A stretch of 64,000 bases of DNA from Phytohabitans sp036906915 (GCF_036906915.1 NZ_JBAKHX010000004.1:304851-368850); one strand, 5' to 3'. Shown: positions 39,750 to 49,365, numbered from the stretch's first letter. Translations and numbers: made by a program. Notes: generated by a model not told the origin, from the letters alone.

Positions 39750-39848
39750 GTGAAGCGAGCTGACCTGCTCCGGAAGATCCGACGGAGCGCCGCGATCGCA
39801 GGCATCGAGTTCGTGGACCACACATTGGGGAGGGACTTGTGGAAGTGA
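39750..39848 (+). pseudogene. Truncated HicA-like toxin, 32 codons
   Basis: GTG 39750 opens MKRADLLRKIRRSAAIAGIE, the typical HicA N-terminus, then ends at TGA 39848 after 32 residues. The catalytic His-containing strand (GSHHxF-like) and the rest of the double-stranded RNA-binding fold are missing. An intact HicA has about 60 residues. The stop lies inside the start of the HicB-like gene, overlapping it by ten bases. Deletion of the toxin's 3' half with survival of the antitoxin is the simplest reading. Confidence 0.6.
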
Positions 39849-40234
39849 CGACCTATATGGCCGTGTGTCGGCGGGTGGGCGACTGGTGGGCGATCAGCGT
39901 GCCGCAACTGAAGGGCGTCCACAGCCAGACTCGCCGGCTCGACCAGGTCGAGGCGATGGCACGGGAGGCCATCGCGCTGATGCTCGACGCGGATCCGGCC
40001 TCGATAGCCGTCGACGTGCGCCCGGAACTGCCCGGCGTCGTGTCGCACGCACTGGAGGCCCGCCGCGCCGCCCGCCAGGCGGAAGAGGATGCCGAGCGGG
40101 CCACGGCCGCAGCGGTTCGCGCGCTGCTCGACGACGGCTACACCGTGCGTGACGCCGGCGCCATGCTCAACCTGTCGCCCCAGCGCATCTCGCAGATCGC
40201 GCCCGCTGCCAAGGCCCGCCGCAAGGCCGGCTGA
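39839..40234 (+). CDS. HicB-like antitoxin with C-terminal helix-turn-helix
   Basis: The 131-residue product has a degraded-RNase-H-like HicB domain (MEVTTYMAVCRRVGDWWAIS, QLKGVHSQTRRLDQVEAMAR, ALMLDADPASIAVDV) and a charged linker. It ends in a helix-turn-helix (LLDDGYTVRDAGAMLNLSPQ). HicB proteins neutralise HicA and repress their own operon. Here the partner is reduced to 32 codons, so HicB may be an orphan regulator. GTG 39839 has GGGGAGGG upstream. The pair is inserted between pabA and pknB, a place that is usually a bare intergenic gap. Its end is six bases from the convergent pknB stop. Confidence 0.8.
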   Translation: MEVTTYMAVCRRVGDWWAISVPQLKGVHSQTRRLDQVEAMAREAIALMLDADPASIAVDVRPELPGVVSHALEARRAARQAEEDAERATAAAVRALLDDGYTVRDAGAMLNLSPQRISQIAPAAKARRKAG

Positions 40235-40240
40235 TCGGCG

Positions 40241-41989
40241 TCAGCCGTCTTCGTCTGGGCTGGCGGTTGGGGACGGCGAGGCACTCGCCGACGGGCTCGG
40301 AGAGTTGTTCTCGCGCGGCTGGCTCACCGTGATGGTGATGGTCTCACCGGCCTTGCCCCTACCGGTCTTGCTCTGATCGGTGACCTGGCCCGCTTCTTCC
40401 GGGTCCACCAGGTCACCATCCACGACCCTGACATCGAAGCCGGCGGCGTCGAGCTGGTCACGGGCGACCTCTTCGCTCTTGCCGACCACGTTCGGGATCT
40501 GCCGGATGTTGGCCTTGGAGACCCGGACCGTGACGATGGAGTCCTTGGCGACCTCGGTGCCCGCAGGAGGCTCGAGCGAGATGACCTCGTCTTTGGCCTG
40601 GTCGCCGTCGACCTCTTCCTTCCTGGCCACAAGGCCCGCCTCTTCGAGCCGCGCCTTGGCGAACTCGAAGGTGCCGCCGACCAGGTTGGTCGGGATCTTG
40701 ACCGGTTCGGGGCCACCGCAGACCTGGAGAAGCACCTCAGACTGCCGCTCGACCTTCTGGCCGCCCGTCGGAGTCTGCTTGGCGACCTGGCCCTTGGTGC
40801 ACTCGTCGTTGAAGATCTGATCGCCGACCACAGGCTTCAGGCCAGCGTTGGTGATGTCGTTCTGGGCGATCGCCAGCGCTCGGTTGGTGACATCGGGGAC
40901 CTGGGCCTGCGGGGTCTCGTTGCCCTGGTTGGAGAGGATCAGGCCCGCCACCAGCGCGACCACGGCCAGCACACCGAGGGCGGTCAGGGCCGCGATCACC
41001 CAGGCGGAAGCCTTGCGGCGGCCCGGGTCACCGACCCGAGCCACGGTCGGTCGGCTGCCCACCGAGTTGATCTGCCGGGTGGCCGCGCCGCCCATCATCG
41101 ACACCGTCTCGGCCTCGCGAAGCACGGGCGTCGCCATCACCGGACGGCCGGCGGCCGCCCGCAGCAGGTCGGCGCGCATCTCCTGGGCACTCTGGTACCG
41201 GTTCAGCGGGTTTTTCGCGAGCGCCTTCAGCACGATCGCGTCGACGTCCGGGTTGACGTCGGGGTTGATCTCGCTCGGCGCCCGCGGATCTTCCCGCACG
41301 TGCTGGTAGGCCACGCTGACCGGGCTGTCACCGACGAACGGCGGGTGACCGCAGAGCAGCTCGAAGACCACACAGCCGGCGGCGTAGACATCCGATCGCG
41401 CGTCGACCGCCTCGCCGCGGGCCTGCTCCGGCGACAGGTACTGCGCGGTGCCGATCACGGCGCTGGTCTGCGTCATCGTGGTGGCGCCGCTGGCCAGGGC
41501 CCGGGCGATGCCGAAGTCCATGACCTTGACCTGGCCGTTCTGGGTCATCATCACGTTGCCGGGCTTGATGTCCCGGTGGATGATGCCGTGCCGGTGGCTG
41601 AACTCCAGCGCCGCGCAGACGTCGGCAGAGATCTCCAGGGCGCGCCGGGGCATCAGCCTCCCCTCGGCGGCCAGCACCTCCTTGAGCGTGCGCCCGTTGA
41701 CGAACTCCATGACGATGAACGGCAGCGTCTCGCCCGTCGGCGCGATCTCCTCGCCGGTGTCGTAGACCGCGACGATCGCCGGGTGGTTGAGGGAAGCGGC
41801 GTTTTGCGCCTCGCGCCGGAACCGCATCTGGAAGGTGGCGTCGCGAGCGAGGTCGGTGCGCAACATCTTGATCGCGACGTCGCGGCCGAGCCGCAGGTCA
41901 CGCCCGCGGTGCACCTCGGCCATACCCCCGTAGCCGAGCAGCTCGCCGACCTGGTACCTGCCACCGAGCAGGCGGGCCTGCGCAGTCAT
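40241..41989 (-). CDS. pknB: Ser/Thr protein kinase PknB with PASTA domains
   Basis: PknB is the membrane receptor kinase that coordinates peptidoglycan synthesis and division. The 582 residues hold a Hanks-type kinase domain with Lys41 (VAIK), catalytic Asp140 (HRDIKPGN), DFG Asp158 and an activation loop with Thr173 and Thr175 in TQTSAV, the autophosphorylation pair known in the mycobacterial enzyme. A membrane helix follows (WVIAALTALGVLAVVALVAG), then three extracellular PASTA repeats, one fewer than in M. tuberculosis, ending in a Ser/Pro tail. It is the last gene of a seven-gene leftward operon. ATG 41989 overlaps the pknA stop by four bases. Confidence 0.96.
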   Translation of the reverse strand: MTAQARLLGGRYQVGELLGYGGMAEVHRGRDLRLGRDVAIKMLRTDLARDATFQMRFRREAQNAASLNHPAIVAVYDTGEEIAPTGETLPFIVMEFVNGRTLKEVLAAEGRLMPRRALEISADVCAALEFSHRHGIIHRDIKPGNVMMTQNGQVKVMDFGIARALASGATTMTQTSAVIGTAQYLSPEQARGEAVDARSDVYAAGCVVFELLCGHPPFVGDSPVSVAYQHVREDPRAPSEINPDVNPDVDAIVLKALAKNPLNRYQSAQEMRADLLRAAAGRPVMATPVLREAETVSMMGGAATRQINSVGSRPTVARVGDPGRRKASAWVIAALTALGVLAVVALVAGLILSNQGNETPQAQVPDVTNRALAIAQNDITNAGLKPVVGDQIFNDECTKGQVAKQTPTGGQKVERQSEVLLQVCGGPEPVKIPTNLVGGTFEFAKARLEEAGLVARKEEVDGDQAKDEVISLEPPAGTEVAKDSIVTVRVSKANIRQIPNVVGKSEEVARDQLDAAGFDVRVVDGDLVDPEEAGQVTDQSKTGRGKAGETITITVSQPRENNSPSPSASASPSPTASPDEDG

Positions 41990-43389
41990 CTCGTCTGTCG
42001 TCCTTCGCTCGTCTGGTCGTCGGCCTGCAGGATCGCGTGACCACTCCACCGGAATGCCGAGTCCGCCCCAACCGACGGTACGGCGCGTTCCACCGACACG
42101 TCGCGACTGACCGGGATCTGCAACCCGGTTGGAATCGGGCTCGCCGTGTTATTGCCGCTCTGTCTCACCAAGTAGGAAATCAGGCCCGCGCAAAGAAGCA
42201 CGAGCACCCCCAGTACCACCGCGAGCACAATGAGTATCTGCCGGTTGGCGGAACCTTCCTCTGGCACTGGCTGGGCCTGCGGGTAACCGTACGGCTGCGC
42301 GGGTGGGCGGCCCGGCACCGGTGCCGGGCCCGGGCGAGTCGCCGGTGGCACGGAGGCGGCACCCCTCGGGTATCCGGGCTGGGCGTGCGGAGATGCGTGC
42401 GGAGAGCGGACCGGCGCCGCCACGGGGCTGTGTGGAGCCGGCGGTGGATACGGCGGGGCCTGACGGGCGCCGCCATGAGGGGCGGTGGGCGCCGGGGCGG
42501 GAACGGGTGCCGACGTGGGCGCTGGCGACGCCGGGTGCACCGGGGCGGCCGGACGGGCGGGCGGCGGCGCGCCCAGCGTGGCGGCGGCCTGGCGGGCCAC
42601 CGCCGCGAGGGTGGCGGCGCTCGGCCACCGGGCCGCCGGGTCCTTGGCCATCGACCGGTCGACAATCGCGCGGACTGCCGGCGGAATGTCGGCGGGCAGC
42701 GGGCGGGCCGTGTCGCGCACGTGTCGCATCGCGATTTCGAGCGGGTTGTCGCCTTCGAACGGCCGGTGGCCGGACAGGCACTGGTAGGCGACCACGCCGA
42801 GGGCGTACACGTCGGAGGCTGGTGTCGCGGTCGCGCCGGCCGCCTGCTCGGGCGAGATGTACGACGCCGTGCCGAGCACGGAACCCGCGGCGGTGAGCTG
42901 CCCCACCATGGCCGAGCGGGCGATGCCGAAGTCGGTGAGGACCAGCGTGCCGTTCGGGCGTACCAGAAGGTTGCCGGGCTTGACGTCGCGGTGGACGATG
43001 CCCTTTTCGTGCGCGGCCTGCAGCGCGTCGGCGGCCTGGGCGAGGAGCGCCATCGTGCGGGCCGGCGTGAGCCGGCCCACCCGGCTCAGGGTGCGCGACA
43101 GGGCGTCTCCCTCGACGTACTCCATGACCAGGAAGGCGATCTGTTGATCGCTGCCGTAGTCGTACACGTCTACGACGCCAGGATGGTTGATGGTCGCCAT
43201 CGTGCGCGCCTCGCCACGGAAGCGCTCGGCGAATCCGGGCTCCTCCAGCAGGGCCGGGAGCAGGATCTTTACGGCGACGGTGCGGCCGAGGACCTCGTCG
43301 GTGCCGCGCCACACGTCACCCATGCCGCCGCTGGCGATGCGCTCGTCCAGACGGTACCGGCCGCCGAGCATGACTCCGGGGCTCAGCAT
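41986..43389 (-). CDS. pknA: Ser/Thr protein kinase PknA
   Basis: PknA partners PknB in controlling cell shape and division. The 467-residue product has a kinase domain with Lys41 (VAVK), Asp135 in HRDVKPGN and a DFG motif in LTDFGIAR. A long Pro/Ala-rich linker follows (about 275-390), then a membrane helix (ILIVLAVVLGVLVLLCAGLI) and a short extracellular tail without PASTA domains. The start overlaps the pbpA stop by one base (TGATG) and the end overlaps pknB by four. This gives strict stoichiometric coupling within the operon. Confidence 0.96.
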   Translation of the reverse strand: MLSPGVMLGGRYRLDERIASGGMGDVWRGTDEVLGRTVAVKILLPALLEEPGFAERFRGEARTMATINHPGVVDVYDYGSDQQIAFLVMEYVEGDALSRTLSRVGRLTPARTMALLAQAADALQAAHEKGIVHRDVKPGNLLVRPNGTLVLTDFGIARSAMVGQLTAAGSVLGTASYISPEQAAGATATPASDVYALGVVAYQCLSGHRPFEGDNPLEIAMRHVRDTARPLPADIPPAVRAIVDRSMAKDPAARWPSAATLAAVARQAAATLGAPPPARPAAPVHPASPAPTSAPVPAPAPTAPHGGARQAPPYPPPAPHSPVAAPVRSPHASPHAQPGYPRGAASVPPATRPGPAPVPGRPPAQPYGYPQAQPVPEEGSANRQILIVLAVVLGVLVLLCAGLISYLVRQSGNNTASPIPTGLQIPVSRDVSVERAVPSVGADSAFRWSGHAILQADDQTSEGRQTR

Positions 43390-44888
43390 CAGTTGCCACC
43401 CCCGTCGGCGATCACGGCCTCCATGATGTCGCCGCCGATCTTCGCCGCCTCCGCGCTGCCGCCGGCTGCTCCACGCTCCAGAAGCACGCAGACGGCCGAG
43501 ATCGGTTCACCGTCCTTGAGGACGAACCCGATGAACCAGCCGTGGTCGTCCGGGTTGTCACCGTCCTGGGCGGTGCCGGTCTTGCCGCCGACGGTGTATC
43601 CGCCGATCCGCGCGTTCCGGCCGGTGCCGCCTTCGACCACGTTGATCATCATGTCTTGCAGCTGGCCGGCGACCGTGGCCGATACCGGGTTATTGATCTT
43701 CTTGGGCGATGCGGTGCCGATGGTGCGGCGGTCGGGGCCGAGCAGCTGCTGCACCAGGTACGGCCGCATGCGCTCGCCGCCGTTGGCCACGGTCGCGGCG
43801 ATCATCGCGCCCTGTAGCGGCGTCATCCGCACGTTGTTCTGGCCGATGCCGGACTGCGCGAGCGCCGCTGGGTCGTCGCCGCCATCGGGGTTCTGAATGG
43901 TGCCGGTGCGGCTGGCCGCCACCGGCAGGCCCGAACCGTCCAGGTTGCCCACCGTCAGGCTCTCGTCTTCGAATCCGAACGCGCGCGCCTTGTCCTTGAT
44001 CTTCGCGGCACCGAGCCGGACCGCGAGCTGCGCGAAGCCGGTGTTGCACGACTCCCTGAGCGCCTCGGCCAGCGTGACCTGGGATTCGGGGCAGATCGAC
44101 GCGGCCGCGTTGCGGATCGGGGTGCCCGAGGTAGGTGCGGTGTATGAGGCCCCGGCCGGGATGTTGGTCTGCGGCGTCACGCCGCTTTCCAGCGCGGCCG
44201 CCGCGTCGATCACCTTGAACGTCGACCCGGGCGGCAGCACCTCACCGAGCACGCGGTTCTTGAGCGGCCCGTCCTTCGCCTTCTCCAGCTGGTTGTACGC
44301 GGCCTCGGCGGCGTTGGTGTCGTGGCTGACCAGCGGGTTCGGGTCGAAGCTCGGCATCGAGGCGAACGCCTGCACCGCGCCGGTCTTCGGATTGATCGCG
44401 ACCGCGGCGCCCCGGGTGGAGCCCACGTCGTTGCCGGCCAGGCCCTTGATCGCGGCGTCCTGTGCGCGCAGCGAGAGGGTCAGCACCACGTTGCCGCCGG
44501 CGGTCTCCTCGCCGGTGAACATGTCGCGGAACCGGTCGGCGAAGAGCCGGTCGCTGGTGCCGGCGAGAAACTCGTTTTCCGCCTTCTCGATGCCGGTGGC
44601 CGCGAGGTTGACCGGCTTGTACCCGATAACGTGCGCGAACTGGGCCTTGAACGGGTACGTGCGCAGGTACTTCAGCTCGCCGGTGGTGAGCTTGCTCTCG
44701 GCGAGCGCCCTGCCGCCGACCTCGATGACCCCGCGCGCCCGCTCGTACTCGGCCACCTGGACGCGACCGTTGAGGTCGCTGTTGCGGTACTCGTCGGCCT
44801 TGTAGCCCTGCACCCAGTTGAGGTTGGCGAAGAGCAGGCCAAAGAGGATCATCACGACCACGCCGGCCCGACGCAGTGGACCATTCAT
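43389..44888 (-). CDS. pbpA: Class B penicillin-binding protein PbpA
   Basis: PbpA is the transpeptidase partner of RodA in peptidoglycan cross-linking. The 499 residues have an N-terminal membrane anchor (GVVVMILFGLLFANL), a non-penicillin-binding dimerisation domain, and the transpeptidase domain with Ser222-Lys225 (PPGSTFKVI), Ser280-Asn282 (ESCNTGF) and Lys436-Thr-Gly (VGGKTGTAQ). All catalytic motifs are intact. It is translationally coupled to rodA upstream (ATGA) and to pknA downstream. The mycobacterial orthologue is regulated by PknB phosphorylation. Confidence 0.96.
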   Translation of the reverse strand: MNGPLRRAGVVVMILFGLLFANLNWVQGYKADEYRNSDLNGRVQVAEYERARGVIEVGGRALAESKLTTGELKYLRTYPFKAQFAHVIGYKPVNLAATGIEKAENEFLAGTSDRLFADRFRDMFTGEETAGGNVVLTLSLRAQDAAIKGLAGNDVGSTRGAAVAINPKTGAVQAFASMPSFDPNPLVSHDTNAAEAAYNQLEKAKDGPLKNRVLGEVLPPGSTFKVIDAAAALESGVTPQTNIPAGASYTAPTSGTPIRNAAASICPESQVTLAEALRESCNTGFAQLAVRLGAAKIKDKARAFGFEDESLTVGNLDGSGLPVAASRTGTIQNPDGGDDPAALAQSGIGQNNVRMTPLQGAMIAATVANGGERMRPYLVQQLLGPDRRTIGTASPKKINNPVSATVAGQLQDMMINVVEGGTGRNARIGGYTVGGKTGTAQDGDNPDDHGWFIGFVLKDGEPISAVCVLLERGAAGGSAEAAKIGGDIMEAVIADGGGN

Positions 44889-46375
44889 GACCTGATCACC
44901 TCCGTCGGGGCGCCGTGCAGCTTGACCGGTGGCCCAGCAGGGCCGTCACCCTGTGCTGACGCGCTGCCGGTCACCGGGCGCCCCGCGGCGTCGGAGATCC
45001 GGAGCAGCATCGCGATGATCAGCCAGTTAGCCATCAACGACGAGCCACCCGCCGACAGGAACGGCGTGGTCTGACCGGTGAGCGGGATGAGACCGCTGAC
45101 GCCACCCACGATGACGAACACCTGGAGGCCGAGCGTGAAGGCGAGGCCACCGGCCAGCAGCTTGCCGAACGAGTCGCGCACCGCGAGGCCCGCGCGCAGG
45201 CCGCGCTCGACGATCAGCAGGTACATCACCAGTAGCGCGGACAGCCCGAACAGGCCGATCTCCTCGCCCAGACCGGCGAAGATGAAGTCGTCTTCGACGT
45301 CCGGCACCTTGGTGGGCTGCCCACCGCCCGGCCCCGCGCCGAAGAGTCCACCCGTGCCGAGCCCCAGCAGCGACTGCACCGGCTGGAATCCCGCGTCGTA
45401 GGGGTCGGCGAACGGGTCCTGCCAGATCTGCACGCGATCGTAGAAGTTGGCGAACGGGCCGCCGACGCTCGCGCCCAGCGAGTAGGCCAGCGTGGCGCCG
45501 CCGAGGAAGAGCAGCAGACCGATGATCAGCCAGCTCACCCGTTCGGTGGCCACGTACAGGATGACCACGAACATGCCGAAGTACAGCAGCGCGGTGCCCA
45601 GGTCTTTCTCGAAGACCAGAACCAGAAGGCTGAGCAGCCAGACGGCGACGACCGGACCCAGGTCACGGCCGCGTGGGAAGTCGATGCCGAGGAAACGGCG
45701 GCTGGCCAGGGACAGCACCTCGCGCTTGCGCACGAGGTAGTACGCGAAGAACGAAACCAGCGCGAGCTTGGCGAACTCACCCGGCTGGATCGAGAACCCG
45801 CCGATGAGAATCCACAGCTTCGCGCCGTTGACCTCGGAGTACCTGCTGGGCAGCACCGCCGGGATCATCACCAGCACGATGCCGACCAGGCCCAGCGTGT
45901 AGGCGTACCGGGAGACGATCCGGTGATCACGCACGATGATCAGCAGAGCGGCGGCCATGATCGCGGCGAGCAGTGTCCACGCCAGCTGACGACCGCCGTC
46001 ACCAGCGAAGATCGGGTAATTCGCGCGGTCGGCGGCGTCGGCGCGTGCCATGTCGATGCGGCGCAGGAAGCCCACGCCCAGCCCGTTGATCAGCGCTACC
46101 GCCGGCACGAGGGCCGGGTCGGCGTACGGCGCGAGGAACCTGATCACGACGTGCAGGCCCAGGAACACCAGCGACACCAGTGCGGCCGGAATCCAAAAGT
46201 CTGGGGTGACCGCGTCGAGCATGGTCGCCTCGACGGTGGCCGCGTACGCGGTGATCAGCACCATCGCGAAGAGCAATAACCCCAACTCGGCGTTGCGCCG
46301 GCTCTTCGACATCCGGATACGTGGCATCTCCCCCGTGACGGCGGGCGACGCGGCCGGTGTGGCTGGAGCGGTCAC
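44885..46375 (-). CDS. rodA: SEDS glycosyltransferase RodA/FtsW family
   Basis: RodA polymerises lipid II into glycan strands together with PbpA. The 496-residue protein has about 12 transmembrane helices. The SEDS signature is seen in KLWILIGGFSIQPGEFAKLA, VFEKDLGTALLYFG, and the C-terminal PLTGQTTPFLSAGGSSLM. The catalytic Asp is probably that of FEKDLGT-type loops or the GDGGRQ region, which I have not resolved. The frame runs upstream into pstP, but GTG 46375 has AAGGAT upstream and gives the proper basic N-terminus (MTAPATPAA to PRIRMSKSRRNAELGL). It overlaps pbpA by four bases. Confidence 0.95.
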   Translation of the reverse strand: MTAPATPAASPAVTGEMPRIRMSKSRRNAELGLLLFAMVLITAYAATVEATMLDAVTPDFWIPAALVSLVFLGLHVVIRFLAPYADPALVPAVALINGLGVGFLRRIDMARADAADRANYPIFAGDGGRQLAWTLLAAIMAAALLIIVRDHRIVSRYAYTLGLVGIVLVMIPAVLPSRYSEVNGAKLWILIGGFSIQPGEFAKLALVSFFAYYLVRKREVLSLASRRFLGIDFPRGRDLGPVVAVWLLSLLVLVFEKDLGTALLYFGMFVVILYVATERVSWLIIGLLLFLGGATLAYSLGASVGGPFANFYDRVQIWQDPFADPYDAGFQPVQSLLGLGTGGLFGAGPGGGQPTKVPDVEDDFIFAGLGEEIGLFGLSALLVMYLLIVERGLRAGLAVRDSFGKLLAGGLAFTLGLQVFVIVGGVSGLIPLTGQTTPFLSAGGSSLMANWLIIAMLLRISDAAGRPVTGSASAQGDGPAGPPVKLHGAPTEVIRS

Positions 46376-46406
46376 AACAAGATCCTTGGAGTCCTTCGCA
46401 CTCCGC

Positions 46407-47876
46407 TCAATCCACCGAGCGGCAGCCAGCCGGGTCGGCCGGCGACTCCGTGTTGGTGGGCTGGGCGTCGGGCGTGCTCGCCGGCGCCGGGCCGACCGGG
46501 GACGTCGGCGTGACCAGCGGCGTCGCCGACACCGTGGCGGTCGGTGCGCTCGGTGTGGCGACGGCGCTGGTCGCGTTTCCAGCCGGCGTAGTGGCCGCTG
46601 CGCCCACGTCTGGGCTCGGCGACGTACTCGGCCCGCAGGTTGGCTTGAGGTTGGGGTTTGTCGGGCTGTCAGTGATGAGCTCGGCCAGCCGGCGCTCGGC
46701 GTCGGGCTCGTCATCGGCGTGAATGCCCTGCTTGACCCGTTCCTGGGCGACCGCGGTGAGGTCGTCGAGCTCCATCTCGCTGGTCTGGTGGACGCTGGAG
46801 AGCCGCAGCCCCGCGATCTGGCCCGGGACGCCCTGGAACACCGCGAGCTGACCGGAGTCGGTCGCGCCGACGTAGTACTGCCGCTGGGTGTAGGTCCAGC
46901 CCACCGCGAGCCCGCCGCCGAGGACGGCGAGGAGGCTGGCGAGCAGCAGCGCGGTGCGCGCCGGGTGGCGGCGGGGCTCCTCGGTGTCGCTCTCCCTGCC
47001 GGTGCCGTTGTCGGAGCCGTTCGACTCCGGCGCCGCCGGACGCGGCGCGGCGTGCAGGGCGGATGCCCGCGACGCGGGCGTCGACTCGTCCATCGACGTG
47101 GACATCCCGCGGTCGCGCGCGGCGGCGCCGCCCACGATCGGGGCGGCTTCGACGATGTCCTGGTCGGTCGCGTCGGCGATCACCACGGTGATGTTGTCGG
47201 GACCACCGCCGCGCAGCGCGAGCTGCACCAACCGCTCCACGCACTGCTGAGGGTCGGTGAACTCGCGCATCGTGTCGCCGATGGTCTCCGCGCTCACCAC
47301 GCCGGACAGACCGTCGCTGCAGATCATGTACCGGTCGCCGGGCAGCACCTGGCGGACCCTGTACTCCGGGTCGATGTCGCGGCCGTCGAGCGCCCGGGTG
47401 AGCAGCGAGCGCTGCGGATGGCTGCTCGCCTCCTCGGGGCTGATCCGGCCCTCGTCGACCAGCATCTGCACGTACGTGTCGTCTTTGGTGATCTGCGCGA
47501 ACTCGCCGTCGCGCAGCAGATAGGCACGCGAGTCCCCGATGTGGACCATGCCCAGTTTGCTGCCTGAGAAGAGCGCCGCCGTCAGCGTCGTGCCCATGCC
47601 CTCCAGGTGGGGGTTGGCGTCGACGGTGTCGCGGAGCTGCTGATTGGCCGTGTCGACCGCGCCGCGCAGGGCGTCTACCAGGGCATCGCCCGGGACGTCC
47701 TCGTCGAGCGGGGCCATCGCGCCGATGACGATGTTGCTGGCGACGTCACCGGCGGCCATGCCGCCCATGCCGTCGGCAACGGCAAGCAGCCGCGGTCCGG
47801 CGTAGACGGAATCCTGGTTTCCGTCTCGGATCAGACCGCGGTCGCTGCGGGCCGCATAACGCAAGGTCAGAGTCAT
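46407..47876 (-). CDS. pstP: PP2C Ser/Thr phosphatase PstP
   Basis: PstP reverses phosphorylation by PknA and PknB. The 489-residue product has an N-terminal PP2C domain (residues about 1-240) with metal ligands in RDGNQDSV, AVADGMGGMAAGD, MICSDGLSG and GGPDNITVV. A linker, one membrane helix (TALLLASLLAVLGGGLAVGW, about 310-330) and an extracellular region of about 160 residues ending in a Thr/Pro-rich tail follow. The start overlaps the fhaB stop by four bases. The position between fhaB and rodA is conserved across Actinobacteria. Confidence 0.95.
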   Translation of the reverse strand: MTLTLRYAARSDRGLIRDGNQDSVYAGPRLLAVADGMGGMAAGDVASNIVIGAMAPLDEDVPGDALVDALRGAVDTANQQLRDTVDANPHLEGMGTTLTAALFSGSKLGMVHIGDSRAYLLRDGEFAQITKDDTYVQMLVDEGRISPEEASSHPQRSLLTRALDGRDIDPEYRVRQVLPGDRYMICSDGLSGVVSAETIGDTMREFTDPQQCVERLVQLALRGGGPDNITVVIADATDQDIVEAAPIVGGAAARDRGMSTSMDESTPASRASALHAAPRPAAPESNGSDNGTGRESDTEEPRRHPARTALLLASLLAVLGGGLAVGWTYTQRQYYVGATDSGQLAVFQGVPGQIAGLRLSSVHQTSEMELDDLTAVAQERVKQGIHADDEPDAERRLAELITDSPTNPNLKPTCGPSTSPSPDVGAAATTPAGNATSAVATPSAPTATVSATPLVTPTSPVGPAPASTPDAQPTNTESPADPAGCRSVD

Positions 47877-48355
47877 GGCCGTAACTCGAGAGATGTGCGG
47901 CCGATACGGATCGGCACGCCGAGGGGTACGGGGGTTGGTCCAGTGACCTTAGCGCGATCCAAGTAGGTGCCGTTGGTCGAGCCGAGGTCTTCAATGATCC
48001 ACTGGCCGGCGCGCGGGAGGAGCCGGGCATGCCGGGCGGACGCGTAGTCGTCGGTGATCACAAGGGTGGAGTCTTCAGCTCGCCCTATCGTGATCGGAGC
48101 CTCACCAAGGGTGATCCGCGTGCCGGCGAGTTGCCCGGCGGTGACCACCAATTGGTGCGCGGCGCGGCCCCGCTTCACCTTCGCCGGCCTACCGAGCCCC
48201 GCCGACGCGCCTACCCCGCGTGGCGCGGCGACGAGGCGACTGCTCTTTGCCCCGGCGAAGAGGTCCCGACGGATGACCCCGACCACTGTGAACACGAAGA
48301 TCCACAGCAGAACGAGAAACCCGAACCGGGCGACAGTTAGGACGAACTCAGGCAA
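47873..48355 (-). CDS. fhaB: FHA-domain protein FhaB (FipA)
   Basis: The 160-residue protein has an N-terminal membrane helix (LTVARFGFLVLLWIFVFTVV) and a C-terminal FHA domain (ITIGRAEDSTLVITDDYASA, RHARL, DLGSTNGTYLD) that binds phosphothreonine. In mycobacteria it is a PknA/PknB substrate that links FtsZ and FtsQ under stress. It lies second in the operon between fhaA and pstP, five bases after the fhaA stop. Confidence 0.94.
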   Translation of the reverse strand: MPEFVLTVARFGFLVLLWIFVFTVVGVIRRDLFAGAKSSRLVAAPRGVGASAGLGRPAKVKRGRAAHQLVVTAGQLAGTRITLGEAPITIGRAEDSTLVITDDYASARHARLLPRAGQWIIEDLGSTNGTYLDRAKVTGPTPVPLGVPIRIGRTSLELRP

Positions 48356-48360
48356 GGTGG

Positions 48361-49128
48361 CTAGCCGTCCACTCGGAACGTGAGGGTGGTCGTCCCGAGC
48401 TGGATCATGTCACCTGGGTTGAGAGCCACGGCGGATACGCGCTGGCCGTTGACCATCGTCCCATTGGTTGAGCCCAGATCGGTCAGCACCACCTGGGCGC
48501 CATCGAAGTCGAGCCGGGCGTGGCGACGGGAGATGCCCACGTCGGGCAGGCGCAGGTTGGCCTGGTCGCCACGGCCGATCACCGTGGAGCCCATCTGCAG
48601 CGGGTAGGTGCGGCCGTCGCCGGAGACCAGCCGCACATTGCGGCCGCCACCGTGCTGTTGTGGTGGGCCATAGCCACCGCCGGCCTGTTCGTACGGCGGG
48701 TACGCGGGTGGGGCCGGCGCGTCGTACGCCGGCTGCTGCACCGGGGCGACCTCGCCGCCGGTGTAGACCTCGGCCGTGACCCGGAACATCCCGGTATCCA
48801 GCCCGTCGCCGCGCTCGATCTCCACGATCACGTCGCCGTAGACAGTCCACGCCTGCTCACCGATGAACTCCGCCTGTGACTGGGCGAGTTCCTGGGCGAG
48901 CGCGGCCGCGTAGGGCGCGAGCCGGCTGTGGTCGTACGGAGAGAGATCGATCACGTAGCGGTTAGGCACGAGGGTGCGCCCCCCGGCGAGGATCGCTTTG
49001 TGCGCCTCTGCCTCCCGCTGCATGGCGTTGAGGATCTCCACAGGGTGGACGACCCCCTTGAACACCTTCGCGAAGGCACCTTCTACCAGGCCTTCCAGGC
49101 GCTTCTCAAAGCGTTGCAGCACGCTCAC
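48361..49128 (-). CDS. fhaA: FHA-domain protein FhaA
   Basis: This 255-residue protein has an N-terminal DUF3662 domain (VLQRFEKRLEGLVEGAFAKV, EILNAMQREAEAHKAI) joined by a Pro/Gly-rich linker to a C-terminal FHA domain (STVIGRGDQANLRLPDVGIS, RRHARL, DLGSTNGTMVNG). FhaA binds phosphorylated MviN and modulates wall synthesis in mycobacteria. It is the first gene of the kinase operon. GTG 49128 is preferred because AGGAGGAG lies just upstream; the longer frame to 49194 would include that site inside the coding sequence. Confidence 0.94.
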   Translation of the reverse strand: MSVLQRFEKRLEGLVEGAFAKVFKGVVHPVEILNAMQREAEAHKAILAGGRTLVPNRYVIDLSPYDHSRLAPYAAALAQELAQSQAEFIGEQAWTVYGDVIVEIERGDGLDTGMFRVTAEVYTGGEVAPVQQPAYDAPAPPAYPPYEQAGGGYGPPQQHGGGRNVRLVSGDGRTYPLQMGSTVIGRGDQANLRLPDVGISRRHARLDFDGAQVVLTDLGSTNGTMVNGQRVSAVALNPGDMIQLGTTTLTFRVDG

Positions 49129-49365
49129 CGGCTCCTCCTCGGGTTCCGAGGACATGATGGTATCCGGCCGCCGCACGCGTGAGTTGCGCACCAACGACCG
49201 CCTGATTCCGGCCCTTGTCAGGAGGCCGGTGTTGCCGTGCTACTCTTCCCCACGCGCCACGGGCAGTAACCTGCTCGCGGGTGCAGCCACGCACAGCGTA
49301 ATATGTGGTCGCATCCTGTCTAGGGGGAAACGTGAGGTTCCTCCCGGTCAAGTTGTGACAGCCAC

